Positions 1 to 7,662 of a stretch of DNA of 64,000 bases are shown one piece after another; within the stretch, counting starts at the first letter, position 1; each line of letters begins with the position of its first letter. Below the pieces are notes generated by a model. The model did no database searches and had not been told where the DNA came from. It was given only the letters and a program-made list of their open reading frames with translations. Source of the stretch: Rhodanobacteraceae bacterium (GTDB lineage: Bacteria > Pseudomonadota > Gammaproteobacteria > Xanthomonadales > Rhodanobacteraceae); the NCBI GenBank assembly GCA_030123585.1, contig CP126120.1, forward strand, positions 2,295,001 to 2,359,000, written 5' to 3'. The translations under genes were made by a program, and so were the position numbers.

Positions 1-1
1 G

Positions 2-568
2 CTGATGCGCAGCCACCCGGCGATGGCCGGCGATCTCGCGTTCGCGCAATTCGAAGGCGCCCAAGGGATGACCGACCGCCTGGCCGCGCTGGCCGCGCTG
101 GTCCGCCACGGCGCGCCGCAAGCCGCGCGCGCGCTGTGCCTGTATCGCGAACGCTTCGACGGCGATGCGCTGACCCTGGACAAGTGGTTTTCGTTGCAGG
201 CCACGCAGCCGGAACACGCCGCGCTGGAACGCGTGCAGGCGCTGACCGCCGACCCCGCCTTCACGCTGGCCAATCCCAACCGCGTCCATGCGCTGCTGGG
301 CGCCTTCGCGCGCTCCAATCCCGTCGCGTTCCATCGCCCGGACGGCGCCAGCCATCGCTGGTTCGCCGACAGGCTGGTCGAGATCGACGCGCGCAATCCG
401 CAGTTGTCCGCGCGGCTCGCCAAGGCCTTCGAGGACTGGCCACGGCTGGAATCGCAACGCCGCGCCTCCGCCCAATCCGCCTTGCGCGGCCTCTTGGCAC
501 GTCCCGGCCGCTCGCCCGATCTCACCGAGGTCCTGACCCGGATGCTGGACGCGGATACCGCAGCCTGA
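2..568 (+). CDS. pepN: Aminopeptidase N, C-terminal fragment
   Basis: Only the last 188 residues are inside the window; the reading frame is open from base 2 and the true start lies upstream. The fragment resembles the all-helical C-terminal domain of M1-family aminopeptidase N (the DUF3458/ARM-like superhelix), with phrases typical of PepN such as LDKWFSLQA near residue 60 and NPNRVHALLGAF near residue 92. The zinc-binding HEXXH site is in the missing part. The full enzyme would be a cytosolic zinc metallopeptidase removing N-terminal residues from peptides. The family assignment rests on recognised motif phrases, not on a search. Confidence 0.85.
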   Translation: MMRSHPAMAGDLAFAQFEGAQGMTDRLAALAALVRHGAPQAARALCLYRERFDGDALTLDKWFSLQATQPEHAALERVQALTADPAFTLANPNRVHALLGAFARSNPVAFHRPDGASHRWFADRLVEIDARNPQLSARLAKAFEDWPRLESQRRASAQSALRGLLARPGRSPDLTEVLTRMLDADTAA

Positions 569-648
569 ATGCGCGGCGCCCGCGTCCGCCGATCACGGCC
601 AAAAGGCGTACCATCGGGTGCAGGAATCCCGTGGCCCGGAGGTGAGCC

Positions 649-1461
649 ATGCGAAAGCCTGATCGAGCGATGACGTGGAGCCGCTTCGCACGCGGGGCGG
701 CGCTTGGCGCCGGCATCCTGTGCCTCGCGGGCTGCGTGACCGGATACGGTTTCGTGCAGCCGGACGTCGCGGGCAGCGGCGGCTATTACACCAGCGAAGG
801 GCCTTATTCCGGCCCCGGATATTACGACGGTTACGCAACCGGCCCGTACTACCCCGGCATGGCCGGCTGGGATTATTACGGCGGCTACGATTACGGTCCG
901 TCCTGGACCTTCGGCCTCGGCTTCGGGAACGTGTGGGGCTACCCCGGTTACTGGGGTCCGTGGTATGCGACCGGGGGTTGCTACGGCTGGTACGGCTGCG
1001 GCGGCTGGCGGCATCACCACCATGACCGAAACCCGCATGGCAACTCGGGTTCGCCACAACCCTGGCTGCAGCCCGACCATCCGCGGGTACCGCCCCGGAT
1101 CGCGGGAGGTTCCGGATCGGCGCCACCGGTCGCGCTGCCCTTCCGTCCGATGGTCCGGCGCCCCGTCGAAGGGTTCGCGAATCGCCGCCCGCTCGGAACC
1201 TTGCCTTCCGACGACTTCGTTCGCGCCCCGATCCGTCCGCCGGTCGAGGCGGGCCTCGAGCGCATGCCGATGCGCTCCGCCTACATGCCGCGCGTCCCCG
1301 ACGAGTCCGCGTTCGTCAACCGGCGCGAAATGCCCGCGATGACGGCGCCCCGCGCAACGCAGCCGGTCGCGCAGCCGGTGTTCCGGTCAGCGCCGCCGGC
1401 TCCGCCGGTAGTCTCACCACCGCCACGCAGCGAGCGTGCGTCCCAGACCAAGATCCAGTAA
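649..1461 (+). CDS. Gly/Tyr-rich lipoprotein of unknown function
   Basis: 270 residues. The start at 649 is supported by GGAGGT at 639-644. The N-terminus has basic residues, a hydrophobic stretch and a lipobox LAGC near residues 25-28, so it should be lipid-anchored in the envelope. The segment to about residue 125 is dominated by Gly and Tyr in short irregular repeats and ends in a His cluster (HHHH). The C-terminal half is rich in Pro and Arg and looks disordered. No enzyme motif is visible. It stands alone between pepN and a strong bidirectional terminator. A surface or matrix role is possible but not shown. Confidence 0.7.
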   Translation: MRKPDRAMTWSRFARGAALGAGILCLAGCVTGYGFVQPDVAGSGGYYTSEGPYSGPGYYDGYATGPYYPGMAGWDYYGGYDYGPSWTFGLGFGNVWGYPGYWGPWYATGGCYGWYGCGGWRHHHHDRNPHGNSGSPQPWLQPDHPRVPPRIAGGSGSAPPVALPFRPMVRRPVEGFANRRPLGTLPSDDFVRAPIRPPVEAGLERMPMRSAYMPRVPDESAFVNRREMPAMTAPRATQPVAQPVFRSAPPAPPVVSPPPRSERASQTKIQ

Positions 1462-1511
1462 ATCAGCCGGCGGCGTGCGGACGCACGCAACGTCCCCAAT
1501 GAATCCGCCCA

Positions 1512-1551
1512 AAAGACGGGGAGCGTCCGATGCCGGACGCTCCCCGTCTTT
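1512..1551. terminator. Bidirectional intrinsic terminator
   Basis: A perfect 18-bp inverted repeat (AAAGACGGGGAGCGTCCG and its complement) with a 4-base ATGC loop. The stem ends in TTT on one side and starts with AAA on the other, so it can stop transcripts from both the lipoprotein gene (+) and the small convergent gene (-). Confidence 0.85.
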
Positions 1552-1581
1552 CCCCCGCAAGGCCGGAACGGCTTGGCCGTC

Positions 1582-1782
1582 TCAGCGCTGGATGTCGGCG
1601 ATCACCGCGTCCAGCTCGTGCAGCTGCAGTTCGACCGGCTTGGTCGCGTGCACCGAGGCCTGGGCGCGCGGCGCCTCGCGGATTTCCTCGGTCTGCATCT
1701 CGAGTTCGCCCATGTGGACAAGTGCGTCGTGACGGCGGTACACCTCGGCCCATTCTTCATTGGTCATTTCGACGAAGTTCAT
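1582..1782 (-). CDS. Small acidic protein of unknown function
   Basis: 66 residues from the ATG at 1782, chosen because GAGGAG lies 8 bases upstream of it; a GTG at 1791 would sit on top of that ribosome-binding site. The protein begins MNFVEMTNEEWAEVYRRHD and is acidic and probably helical, with a central Ala/Gln/Thr segment. No signal peptide, membrane segment or known motif is visible. Its 5' side contains the stem-loop cluster at 1875-2085, so it may have a long structured leader. It converges on the lipoprotein gene and shares its terminator. It could be a small regulatory or stress protein, but nothing in the sequence proves that. Confidence 0.55.
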   Translation of the reverse strand: MNFVEMTNEEWAEVYRRHDALVHMGELEMQTEEIREAPRAQASVHATKPVELQLHELDAVIADIQR

Positions 1783-1874
1783 CACATCCACTCCTCTGTT
1801 TTTCGTGTGGCAACGCGCGCCTCAAAAAACCGAATGCTTCAAGTGGCGTTCATCCGTTGCCGCTGATACTCTTC

Positions 1875-2085
1875 GCCGAAGGGGCTGTTGCAACCCAAGT
1901 TTCGCCGCTTCGGCACCCGATGATTTTCGCAATCTGGCGCCCGGAACCCGGTTACTCTGGATTCCCCCTGTTCCTGATGACCGCCGGGCGCCAGTTCCTT
2001 TTCGCACCAGTCCTGGTGCTTCCCGCCGATGCAAGACCAGCTCCTGACTGCCGGTCCCTTGCCGCGTGCGGCTGCATCGGCGGGA
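1875..2085. other. Cluster of four perfect stem-loops (structured RNA or repeat element)
   Basis: Four consecutive inverted repeats fill this stretch. GCCGAAG 1875-1881 pairs with 1908-1914. CTGGCGCCCGG 1934-1944 pairs with 1984-1994 (11 bp). GCACCAG 2004-2010 pairs with 2013-2019. TCCCGCCGATGCA 2021-2033 pairs with 2073-2085 (13 bp), and between its arms are two smaller hairpins (GACC/GGTC and GCCGC/GCGGC), giving a branched fold. No open frame there looks real. On the minus strand it would form a structured leader of the small gene at 1582-1782. I do not recognise a known RNA family. Confidence 0.5.
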
Positions 2086-2307
2086 GCGCATGAGTGTGGG
2101 TGCACGGCGCGTGCCAAACCATCGGCCATCGCACCCGAAATTTGCAAGAGTTTGTAACGCTGCCCGGTAGGCGCAGGATTACGTGCACTGCGCACGGGGC
2201 GGGTAACATTTCGCGACGATTGGCGGCGGGATTGCAAACGGGATTTCACAATCGCGTCGCCGATCGCGAGGGATGACGACCCGTTGCGTGGATACCAGTG
2301 ACACGCC

Positions 2308-2487
2308 ATGACCAGTTATGACGTCATTGTTGTCGGAGGTGGGCGAGATGACGCGCTGGCGATCTGCCGGGGGCAGATCGCGCGGCAGCGAGCGCCCGAG
2401 GCAGGATGCCGAGGGCAGGGTCACTTGGCGAGAACAGGACGTTCGAGCCTAGTGACCGCCGTGGCCGCTTTCGCATGCATTGATTGA
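2308..2487 (+). pseudogene. Duplicated 5' end of mnmG with unrelated tail
   Basis: An ATG at 2308 opens a 59-codon frame beginning [12 protein letters not shown], almost the same as the real MnmG N-terminus at 2498. The 20 bases GACGTCATTGTTGTCGGAGG occur identically at 2320-2339 and 2510-2529, exactly 190 bases apart and in different reading frames. After the glycine triplet the frame continues into unrelated, hairpin-rich sequence and stops at 2485-2487. It looks like a remnant of a partial duplication or insertion at the mnmG start, not a working gene, although translation from 2308 cannot be excluded. Confidence 0.5.
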
Positions 2488-2497
2488 GCACAAACTC

Positions 2498-4426
2498 GTG
2501 AGTAGCTACGACGTCATTGTTGTCGGAGGCGGCCACGCCGGTACCGAAGCCGCACTCGCCGCCGCGTGCTGCGGTGCGCGCACGCTGCTGCTCACGCACA
2601 ACATCGAAACCATCGGCCAGATGAGCTGCAATCCCGCGATCGGCGGGATCGGCAAGGGCCATCTGGTGAAGGAGATCGACGCGCTGGGCGGCGCGATGGC
2701 ACACGCGGCGGACCTCGCCGGCATCCAGTGGCGCACGCTCAACGCATCGAAAGGTCCGGCCGTGCGCGCGACGCGTTGCCAGGCCGATCGCGTGTTGTAC
2801 AAGGCCGCGATCCGGCGCATCGTCGAGCGGCAACCGAATCTCGCAATCTTCCAGCAGGCGGTCGACGACCTCGTGATCGAGGCGGGCCGCGTCACCGGTG
2901 TCGTCACGCAGATGGGTTTGACGATCCGGGCGCCGCGCGTGGTGCTGACGGTCGGCACGTTCCTCGCCGGCAAGATCCATATCGGCCTCGAAAACCACGC
3001 AGGCGGCCGCGCCGGCGATCCGCCCGCGACCACGCTGGCAAAGCGCTTGCGCGAACTGCCGCTGGGTGCGGATCGCCTGAAAACCGGCACGCCGCCGCGC
3101 ATCGACGCGCGTACGCTGGATTATTCCGTGTTCGAGGAACAACCCGGCGACGATCCGCTGCCGGTGTTCTCTTATCTCGGTTCGCGCGACGAACATCCGC
3201 GCCAGGTGCCGTGCTGGATCACGCACACGACCGAACGCACGCACGCGATCATCCGCGCCGGGCTCGATCGTTCGCCGCTCTACACCGGCAGGATCGAAGG
3301 CACCGGGCCGCGTTACTGCCCGTCGATCGAAGACAAGGTGGTGCGCTTCGCCGACAAGGCCTCGCACCAGATCTTCATCGAGCCGGAAGGCCTGGACGCG
3401 ATCGAGATTTATCCCAACGGCATTTCAACGTCGCTGCCGTTCGATGTGCAGCAGGATCTGGTGCATTCGATCCCGGGCTTCGAGCGTGCGCACATCACGC
3501 GCCCCGGCTACGCGATCGAATACGACTATTTCGATCCGCGCGGCCTGCAGCCGTGGCTGGAAACCAAGGCTATCGCGGGACTGTACTTCGCGGGCCAGAT
3601 CAACGGCACCACGGGCTACGAAGAGGCGGCGGCGCAAGGCCTGATCGCCGGACTCAATGCCGCGCGCACGGCACGCGGCGAGTCGCCGTGGTGGCCGCGC
3701 CGCGACGAGGCCTACACCGGCGTGCTGATCGACGACCTCACCACCAACGGCACGATCGAGCCGTACCGGATGTTCACATCGCGCGCCGAATACCGCTTGC
3801 ACCTGCGCGAGGACAACGCCGACCTGCGTCTGACCGAAACCGGTTTCGAACTGGGTGTGGTTTCACAAGCGCGCTTCGATGCGATGTGTGCCAAACGCGA
3901 TGCGGTAGAACGCGAAACCGCGCGCCTGAAAGCGCTGTGGGCAACGCCGTCCAACGCGCTGGGCGAGGCCTTGCGAGCGCAACATGGCATCACGCTCTCG
4001 CACGAAGCCAACGCGCTCGACCTGCTGCGCCGACCCGAACTCGACTATGCCGCGTTGACCCGCACGCAAGGTTTCGGCCCCGCGGTCGAGCGCGAAGATG
4101 TCGCCGCGCAAGTCGAAGTGCAAACGAAGTACGCGGGCTACCTGGATCGCCAGCGCGACGACATCGAACGCCAGCGCCGCCATGAATCGACGCCCATTCC
4201 CGAGGGCTTCGACTACGACCGCGTGCGCGGCCTGTCGGCCGAAGTTTCCGCGAAACTGAAGCGTGTGCATCCGGCCACGCTGGGCCAGGCGCGTCGCATC
4301 AGCGGCGTCACGCCCGCCGCGATTTCGCTGCTGCTGGTGCACCTGCACCGCCAGTGCGACGCGCAGTCCGGCTACTCGAATCCCTCCCAAAACGACTGCC
4401 TGGTCGAGGCGCGCAAGCAAGGATGA
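2498..4426 (+). CDS. mnmG: tRNA uridine-5-carboxymethylaminomethyl modification enzyme MnmG (GidA)
   Basis: FAD- and folate-dependent enzyme that, with MnmE, adds the carboxymethylaminomethyl group to U34 of certain tRNAs in the cytosol. From the GTG at 2498 it has 642 residues, the usual MnmG length. The N-terminal dinucleotide-binding loop [14 protein letters not shown], the [20 protein letters not shown] signature, [11 protein letters not shown] near residue 270 and [15 protein letters not shown] near residue 428 are all present. A TTG at 2480 would add six residues; neither start has a clear Shine-Dalgarno, probably because of the rearranged upstream region. The methyltransferase rsmG, which often follows mnmG, is absent here. 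Confidence 0.95.
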   Translation: MSSYDVIVVGGGHAGTEAALAAACCGARTLLLTHNIETIGQMSCNPAIGGIGKGHLVKEIDALGGAMAHAADLAGIQWRTLNASKGPAVRATRCQADRVLYKAAIRRIVERQPNLAIFQQAVDDLVIEAGRVTGVVTQMGLTIRAPRVVLTVGTFLAGKIHIGLENHAGGRAGDPPATTLAKRLRELPLGADRLKTGTPPRIDARTLDYSVFEEQPGDDPLPVFSYLGSRDEHPRQVPCWITHTTERTHAIIRAGLDRSPLYTGRIEGTGPRYCPSIEDKVVRFADKASHQIFIEPEGLDAIEIYPNGISTSLPFDVQQDLVHSIPGFERAHITRPGYAIEYDYFDPRGLQPWLETKAIAGLYFAGQINGTTGYEEAAAQGLIAGLNAARTARGESPWWPRRDEAYTGVLIDDLTTNGTIEPYRMFTSRAEYRLHLREDNADLRLTETGFELGVVSQARFDAMCAKRDAVERETARLKALWATPSNALGEALRAQHGITLSHEANALDLLRRPELDYAALTRTQGFGPAVEREDVAAQVEVQTKYAGYLDRQRDDIERQRRHESTPIPEGFDYDRVRGLSAEVSAKLKRVHPATLGQARRISGVTPAAISLLLVHLHRQCDAQSGYSNPSQNDCLVEARKQG

Positions 4427-4567
4427 GGCGCGCCGTGTTTCGCGCCTTCGACTGCCGAGGCGAGCAAACGCTTGCACCTGCGACCGCCGTGCTTCACGCC
4501 TGACTTTTCCGCAGTCGTTTCCCGACTCCCGTAAGCTATCACGCTGACGCAGCCGACCAACTCCGAC

Positions 4568-6187
4568 ATGGCACCCGATACAGACACCCAACCCGTGCAG
4601 CGTGTGCCGCCGCGGCCACGCTCGCGGGTGGCAACTCGCCTGTGGACGAGGGCGTGCAAGGAATGGGAGCAACAACAGTTCGAAGCCGCCGAGCAATCAC
4701 TCGCCAACGTATTGGCGTTGGTGCCCGATGACGCGGATGCAATCCGGATGCTGGCGGTTGCGGCTCAGCGCCGGAGCGATCACGCCAGGGCCATCGACTT
4801 CTTTCGGCGTGCCCTTGTCGTGTCTCCCGACGATTTTGCCCTGCGTGTCGGGCTCGGCATTTCCTTGCATGAGCGCGGCGAGGTCGAGGAATCTCTCACG
4901 CACCTGCGGCGCGCCTGCGATCTCGCGCCGACCTCTGCGCCGGCATGGTTCAATCTCGGCAAGGCGCTCGAGAAGCAAGCACACTTGGAAGAAGCGGTTG
5001 TGGCATTTCGCCGCGCCATCGAGCTAGATCCCGGACACGCCTCAGCACGGCTTTCGTTGGCCCGCGCCCAGGCGAGCCTGGGCCAAGTCGAAGCAGCGGT
5101 AGCGGAGTTTCGCGAAATGCTGGGCCGAGACCCCGGCAACGCGGACGCGTGGTTCGGGCTGTCGAACCTCAATACGGTCCGCTTCGACTCCACGGATACG
5201 GTACGCCTGCAACGTGCTTTCGCGCGTGAAGGGTTGCCTGACCATGATCGCGAGCTGCTTGGTACCGCGTTCGCGAAGGCGTTGGAAGACCAAGGCGATT
5301 ATGCGCAAGCTTTCAAGGTGTTCGGACTCGTCAAGGCATCGCAGCGCAAGCGAGTGAGGGGAGATGCCGCGGGGGAGCGCAATCGTGTGGAAACCATCCA
5401 GCGCACGTTTGCGGACACGGTGATGCCGCCGCCACTGGATGCGCAACTGGGCCATGAAGCCATTCTGATCGTCAGTCTCCCGCGCTCCGGATCGACGCTG
5501 GTCGAGCAAATCCTGGCATCGCACCCGGCCATCGAAGGCGCCAACGAGATCAACGACATGCGGGAGGTGCTCGACGCGGAAACGCGTCGCCGCGGATCGG
5601 CATTCCCATCGTGGGTACCCGATGCCACTGCCGAAGACTGGTATCGGCTTGGCACCGAATACCTCGCGCGGACTGCCCGGTGGCGCACCACCAAACCGCG
5701 GTTTACCGACAAGAATCTCCTGAATTGGTACCTGGTGGGCGCGGCAGCGGCGATGTTGCCGGCAGCCCGCGTGGTGATCGTGCGGCGCGATCCGGTCGAG
5801 ACGTGCCTCGCATGCTATCGCCAGTATTTCACCGGAATAGCCGGGTTCGCATGCGACCTCGGCGACATGGCCGATTACTACGCCAACTTCCTGCACCTGA
5901 CGCGTTTCTGGCTGGACAAGTTTCCGACCCGCGTGTTCGATCTCCGATACGAGGCATTGGTGGCCGAGCCGGACGCCGTGATCCGTCGGTTGCTCGCCTT
6001 CTGCAGTCTGCCGTTTGATCCTGCGTGTCTCGCCTTCCACGAAACATCGCGCGCCGTGCTGAGCGCGCCCAGTGCCGCGCAGGTACGACAACCATTGCGC
6101 CGCGATACCGCGCGCAGCGCGCTTTACGGAGACAAGCTCGACGGCCTGCGCCGACACTTGCGGGAACGGGGCGTACTGGTGGATTGA
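4568..6187 (+). CDS. TPR-repeat sulfotransferase
   Basis: 539 residues. Residues about 30-240 are tetratricopeptide repeats, with the canonical pattern clear in LGKALEKQAHLEEAVVAFRR. The rest is a PAPS-dependent sulfotransferase domain. Its 5'-phosphosulfate loop is SLPRSGSTLVEQIL near residue 303, and the 3'-phosphate region is RVVIVRRDPVETCLACYRQ near residue 400. This two-part design is common in bacterial sulfotransferases of unknown acceptor. There is no signal peptide, so it should act in the cytosol. The next gene encodes a membrane acyltransferase, so both may modify a glycan or lipid, but the spacing (about 270 bases) does not prove an operon. Confidence 0.85.
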   Translation: MAPDTDTQPVQRVPPRPRSRVATRLWTRACKEWEQQQFEAAEQSLANVLALVPDDADAIRMLAVAAQRRSDHARAIDFFRRALVVSPDDFALRVGLGISLHERGEVEESLTHLRRACDLAPTSAPAWFNLGKALEKQAHLEEAVVAFRRAIELDPGHASARLSLARAQASLGQVEAAVAEFREMLGRDPGNADAWFGLSNLNTVRFDSTDTVRLQRAFAREGLPDHDRELLGTAFAKALEDQGDYAQAFKVFGLVKASQRKRVRGDAAGERNRVETIQRTFADTVMPPPLDAQLGHEAILIVSLPRSGSTLVEQILASHPAIEGANEINDMREVLDAETRRRGSAFPSWVPDATAEDWYRLGTEYLARTARWRTTKPRFTDKNLLNWYLVGAAAAMLPAARVVIVRRDPVETCLACYRQYFTGIAGFACDLGDMADYYANFLHLTRFWLDKFPTRVFDLRYEALVAEPDAVIRRLLAFCSLPFDPACLAFHETSRAVLSAPSAAQVRQPLRRDTARSALYGDKLDGLRRHLRERGVLVD

Positions 6188-6417
6188 GCGGAATCCCCGG
6201 CGTCATCGTGACGGCAACCCAAGCGGCGCCAACGCCTCGGCGGTAGGAGCGAGCTCCCGGACTGTCGGTGGCGCATCGCTCGATTGACCCCGGGCACGCC
6301 GGCCGTGTTCGGTCCCAGTTAACGCGCACGTTGCAAACATCGACCAGCGTGGCGCGCCACACAAGCCGCACCCGCTGTACTGGATGCGCGTGCCGAAACA
6401 GGGGTCACCACGACGGT

Positions 6418-6437
6418 TGGTACGCTTCCGCGTACCA
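6418..6437 (+). promoter_or_regulatory. Hairpin just upstream of the acyltransferase ribosome-binding site
   Basis: TGGTACGC and GCGTACCA form a perfect 8-bp stem with a TTCC loop. It ends seven bases before GGAGGA (6444-6449), the Shine-Dalgarno of the next gene. It has no T-tract, so it is not an ordinary terminator. It could affect translation or mRNA stability. Confidence 0.35.
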
Positions 6438-6461
6438 CGACACCGGAGGAACCCAGCGCGG

Positions 6462-7577
6462 ATGATCCGCGAATCCGCCGCCAACTGGACCCGCAACGTC
6501 TATCGGCCGCTCCGTCGCGCCGGCCTGCGCATGTTGCGCAAACCCATCGCAGGCACGACGCGGATTTCCCGGCAACCCGAACGCTATTTCGCGCTCGACC
6601 ATGCGCGTTTCGCGCTGATCGCGCTGGTGGTCGCGGGGCACCTGCTGGAACAACTGGTCGACAGCGGGCCGTGGGCGGCGGCGGCGTATCGCTGGATCTA
6701 CCTGTTCCACATGCCAGCGTTCGTGCTGATTTCGGGTGCGCTGTCGAAGCCGAACCTGACACGGCGACGCGCATTCAAGCTGGTCACGGGACTGCTGGTT
6801 CCCTATCTCGTGTTCCAGACGTTGTATCCCGCATGGGATGCGTGGCTGTTCCGCGATAGCTGGTCGCACGATTACCTGACACCGTACTGGCTGCTCTGGT
6901 ACCTGCCCAGCCTCGCCTGCTGGCGATTGCTGCTGCCGTGGTTTGCGCGGCTGAAGTTCGCGTTGCCGCTGGCCGTGGCGATCGCACTGGCGGCGGGTGC
7001 GGCGCCGTGGATCGGCTATCCGTTTTCGTTGTCGCGCACGCTGGTGTTCTTCCCGGTGTTCCTGCTCGGCCATCGGATCGGCGCTCCACGCTTGCAGCGG
7101 CTGGGCTCCGCGCGAAGCTCGCGGATCGCGGCGATCCTGGTGCTGGCGACCGCGGCCGTGGGCGCCTGGTTGCTGCGCGATTTCGATCCGGAATGGTTGT
7201 ATGCCGCCACGGGTTATGCCGCGCTGGGCCGCGCAGCGTTGCCGGGAGCGGCCATCCGACTGGCGTTGCTGGCCGCGTCCGCAGCCTGTGCATTCGCGAT
7301 GATCGCGCTGATGCCACGGCGATCGCGCTGGGCCGGGCTCGGACGCCGCAGCCTGACGGCCTATCTGGTGCACGGTTTCCTGGTGCGCGGCTTGATCGCG
7401 GCCGGCGTGTTCGTCTGGCTCGGCCGCGCGCTGCCATCACCCGCGGAACTCGCGACCTGCCTTGTGGCCGGATTGTTGATTGCCGCGACGCTGTCCACGC
7501 GTGCCGTCGACCAACTCGCCGCGCCACTGACCCGGCCCGTGACCTGGATTCTCGGTTTGTGGCGCCACCCGGCGTGA
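6462..7577 (+). CDS. Membrane acyltransferase, acyltransferase-3 family
   Basis: 371 residues from the ATG at 6462, preceded by GGAGGA at 6444-6449. After a basic N-terminal tail the protein has about ten hydrophobic segments in the order typical of acyltransferase-3 / fucose 4-O-acetylase-like proteins. These include ALDHARFALIALVVAGHLLE near residue 47, with the conserved His of the first helix, YLFHMPAFVLISG near residue 84, and FFPVFLLGHRIG near residue 195. Such proteins sit in the inner membrane and transfer acetyl or similar groups to sugars of surface glycans. The substrate is unknown. A longer frame from 6384 exists but has no ribosome-binding site. Confidence 0.8.
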   Translation: MIRESAANWTRNVYRPLRRAGLRMLRKPIAGTTRISRQPERYFALDHARFALIALVVAGHLLEQLVDSGPWAAAAYRWIYLFHMPAFVLISGALSKPNLTRRRAFKLVTGLLVPYLVFQTLYPAWDAWLFRDSWSHDYLTPYWLLWYLPSLACWRLLLPWFARLKFALPLAVAIALAAGAAPWIGYPFSLSRTLVFFPVFLLGHRIGAPRLQRLGSARSSRIAAILVLATAAVGAWLLRDFDPEWLYAATGYAALGRAALPGAAIRLALLAASAACAFAMIALMPRRSRWAGLGRRSLTAYLVHGFLVRGLIAAGVFVWLGRALPSPAELATCLVAGLLIAATLSTRAVDQLAAPLTRPVTWILGLWRHPA

Positions 7578-7662
7578 TCCCATACGCCAACGGATGGAAG
7601 AATTCAAACGCTTGTATTAGGCTTGGTGCGTCCGCCGACCGGCGATTCGGAGATTCCAGGCC

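Larger units (their letters stand above)
1783..2497. other. Long gene-poor region upstream of mnmG
   Basis: About 715 bases without a convincing gene. The open frames here have shadow-like composition. It contains four consecutive stem-loops (1875-2085), further short inverted repeats, and from 2308 a second copy of the first codons of mnmG, followed by two more hairpin-forming segments: GCGATCTGC paired with GCAGATCGC near 2359-2380, and GGTCACT paired with AGTGACC near 2418-2457. Promoters for mnmG and for the small minus-strand gene must lie here, but I cannot place them with confidence. Confidence 0.6.

Noticed and set aside
1871..1900. Similarity of CGCCGAAGGGGC to a glycine-riboswitch core
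   Set aside because: The second conserved segment of that riboswitch and its flanking stems are not found, and no glycine-metabolism gene follows.
1839..2309. 156-residue minus-strand frame in the stem-loop region
   Set aside because: No ribosome-binding site or recognisable domain; the perfect inverted repeats explain this DNA better than coding does.
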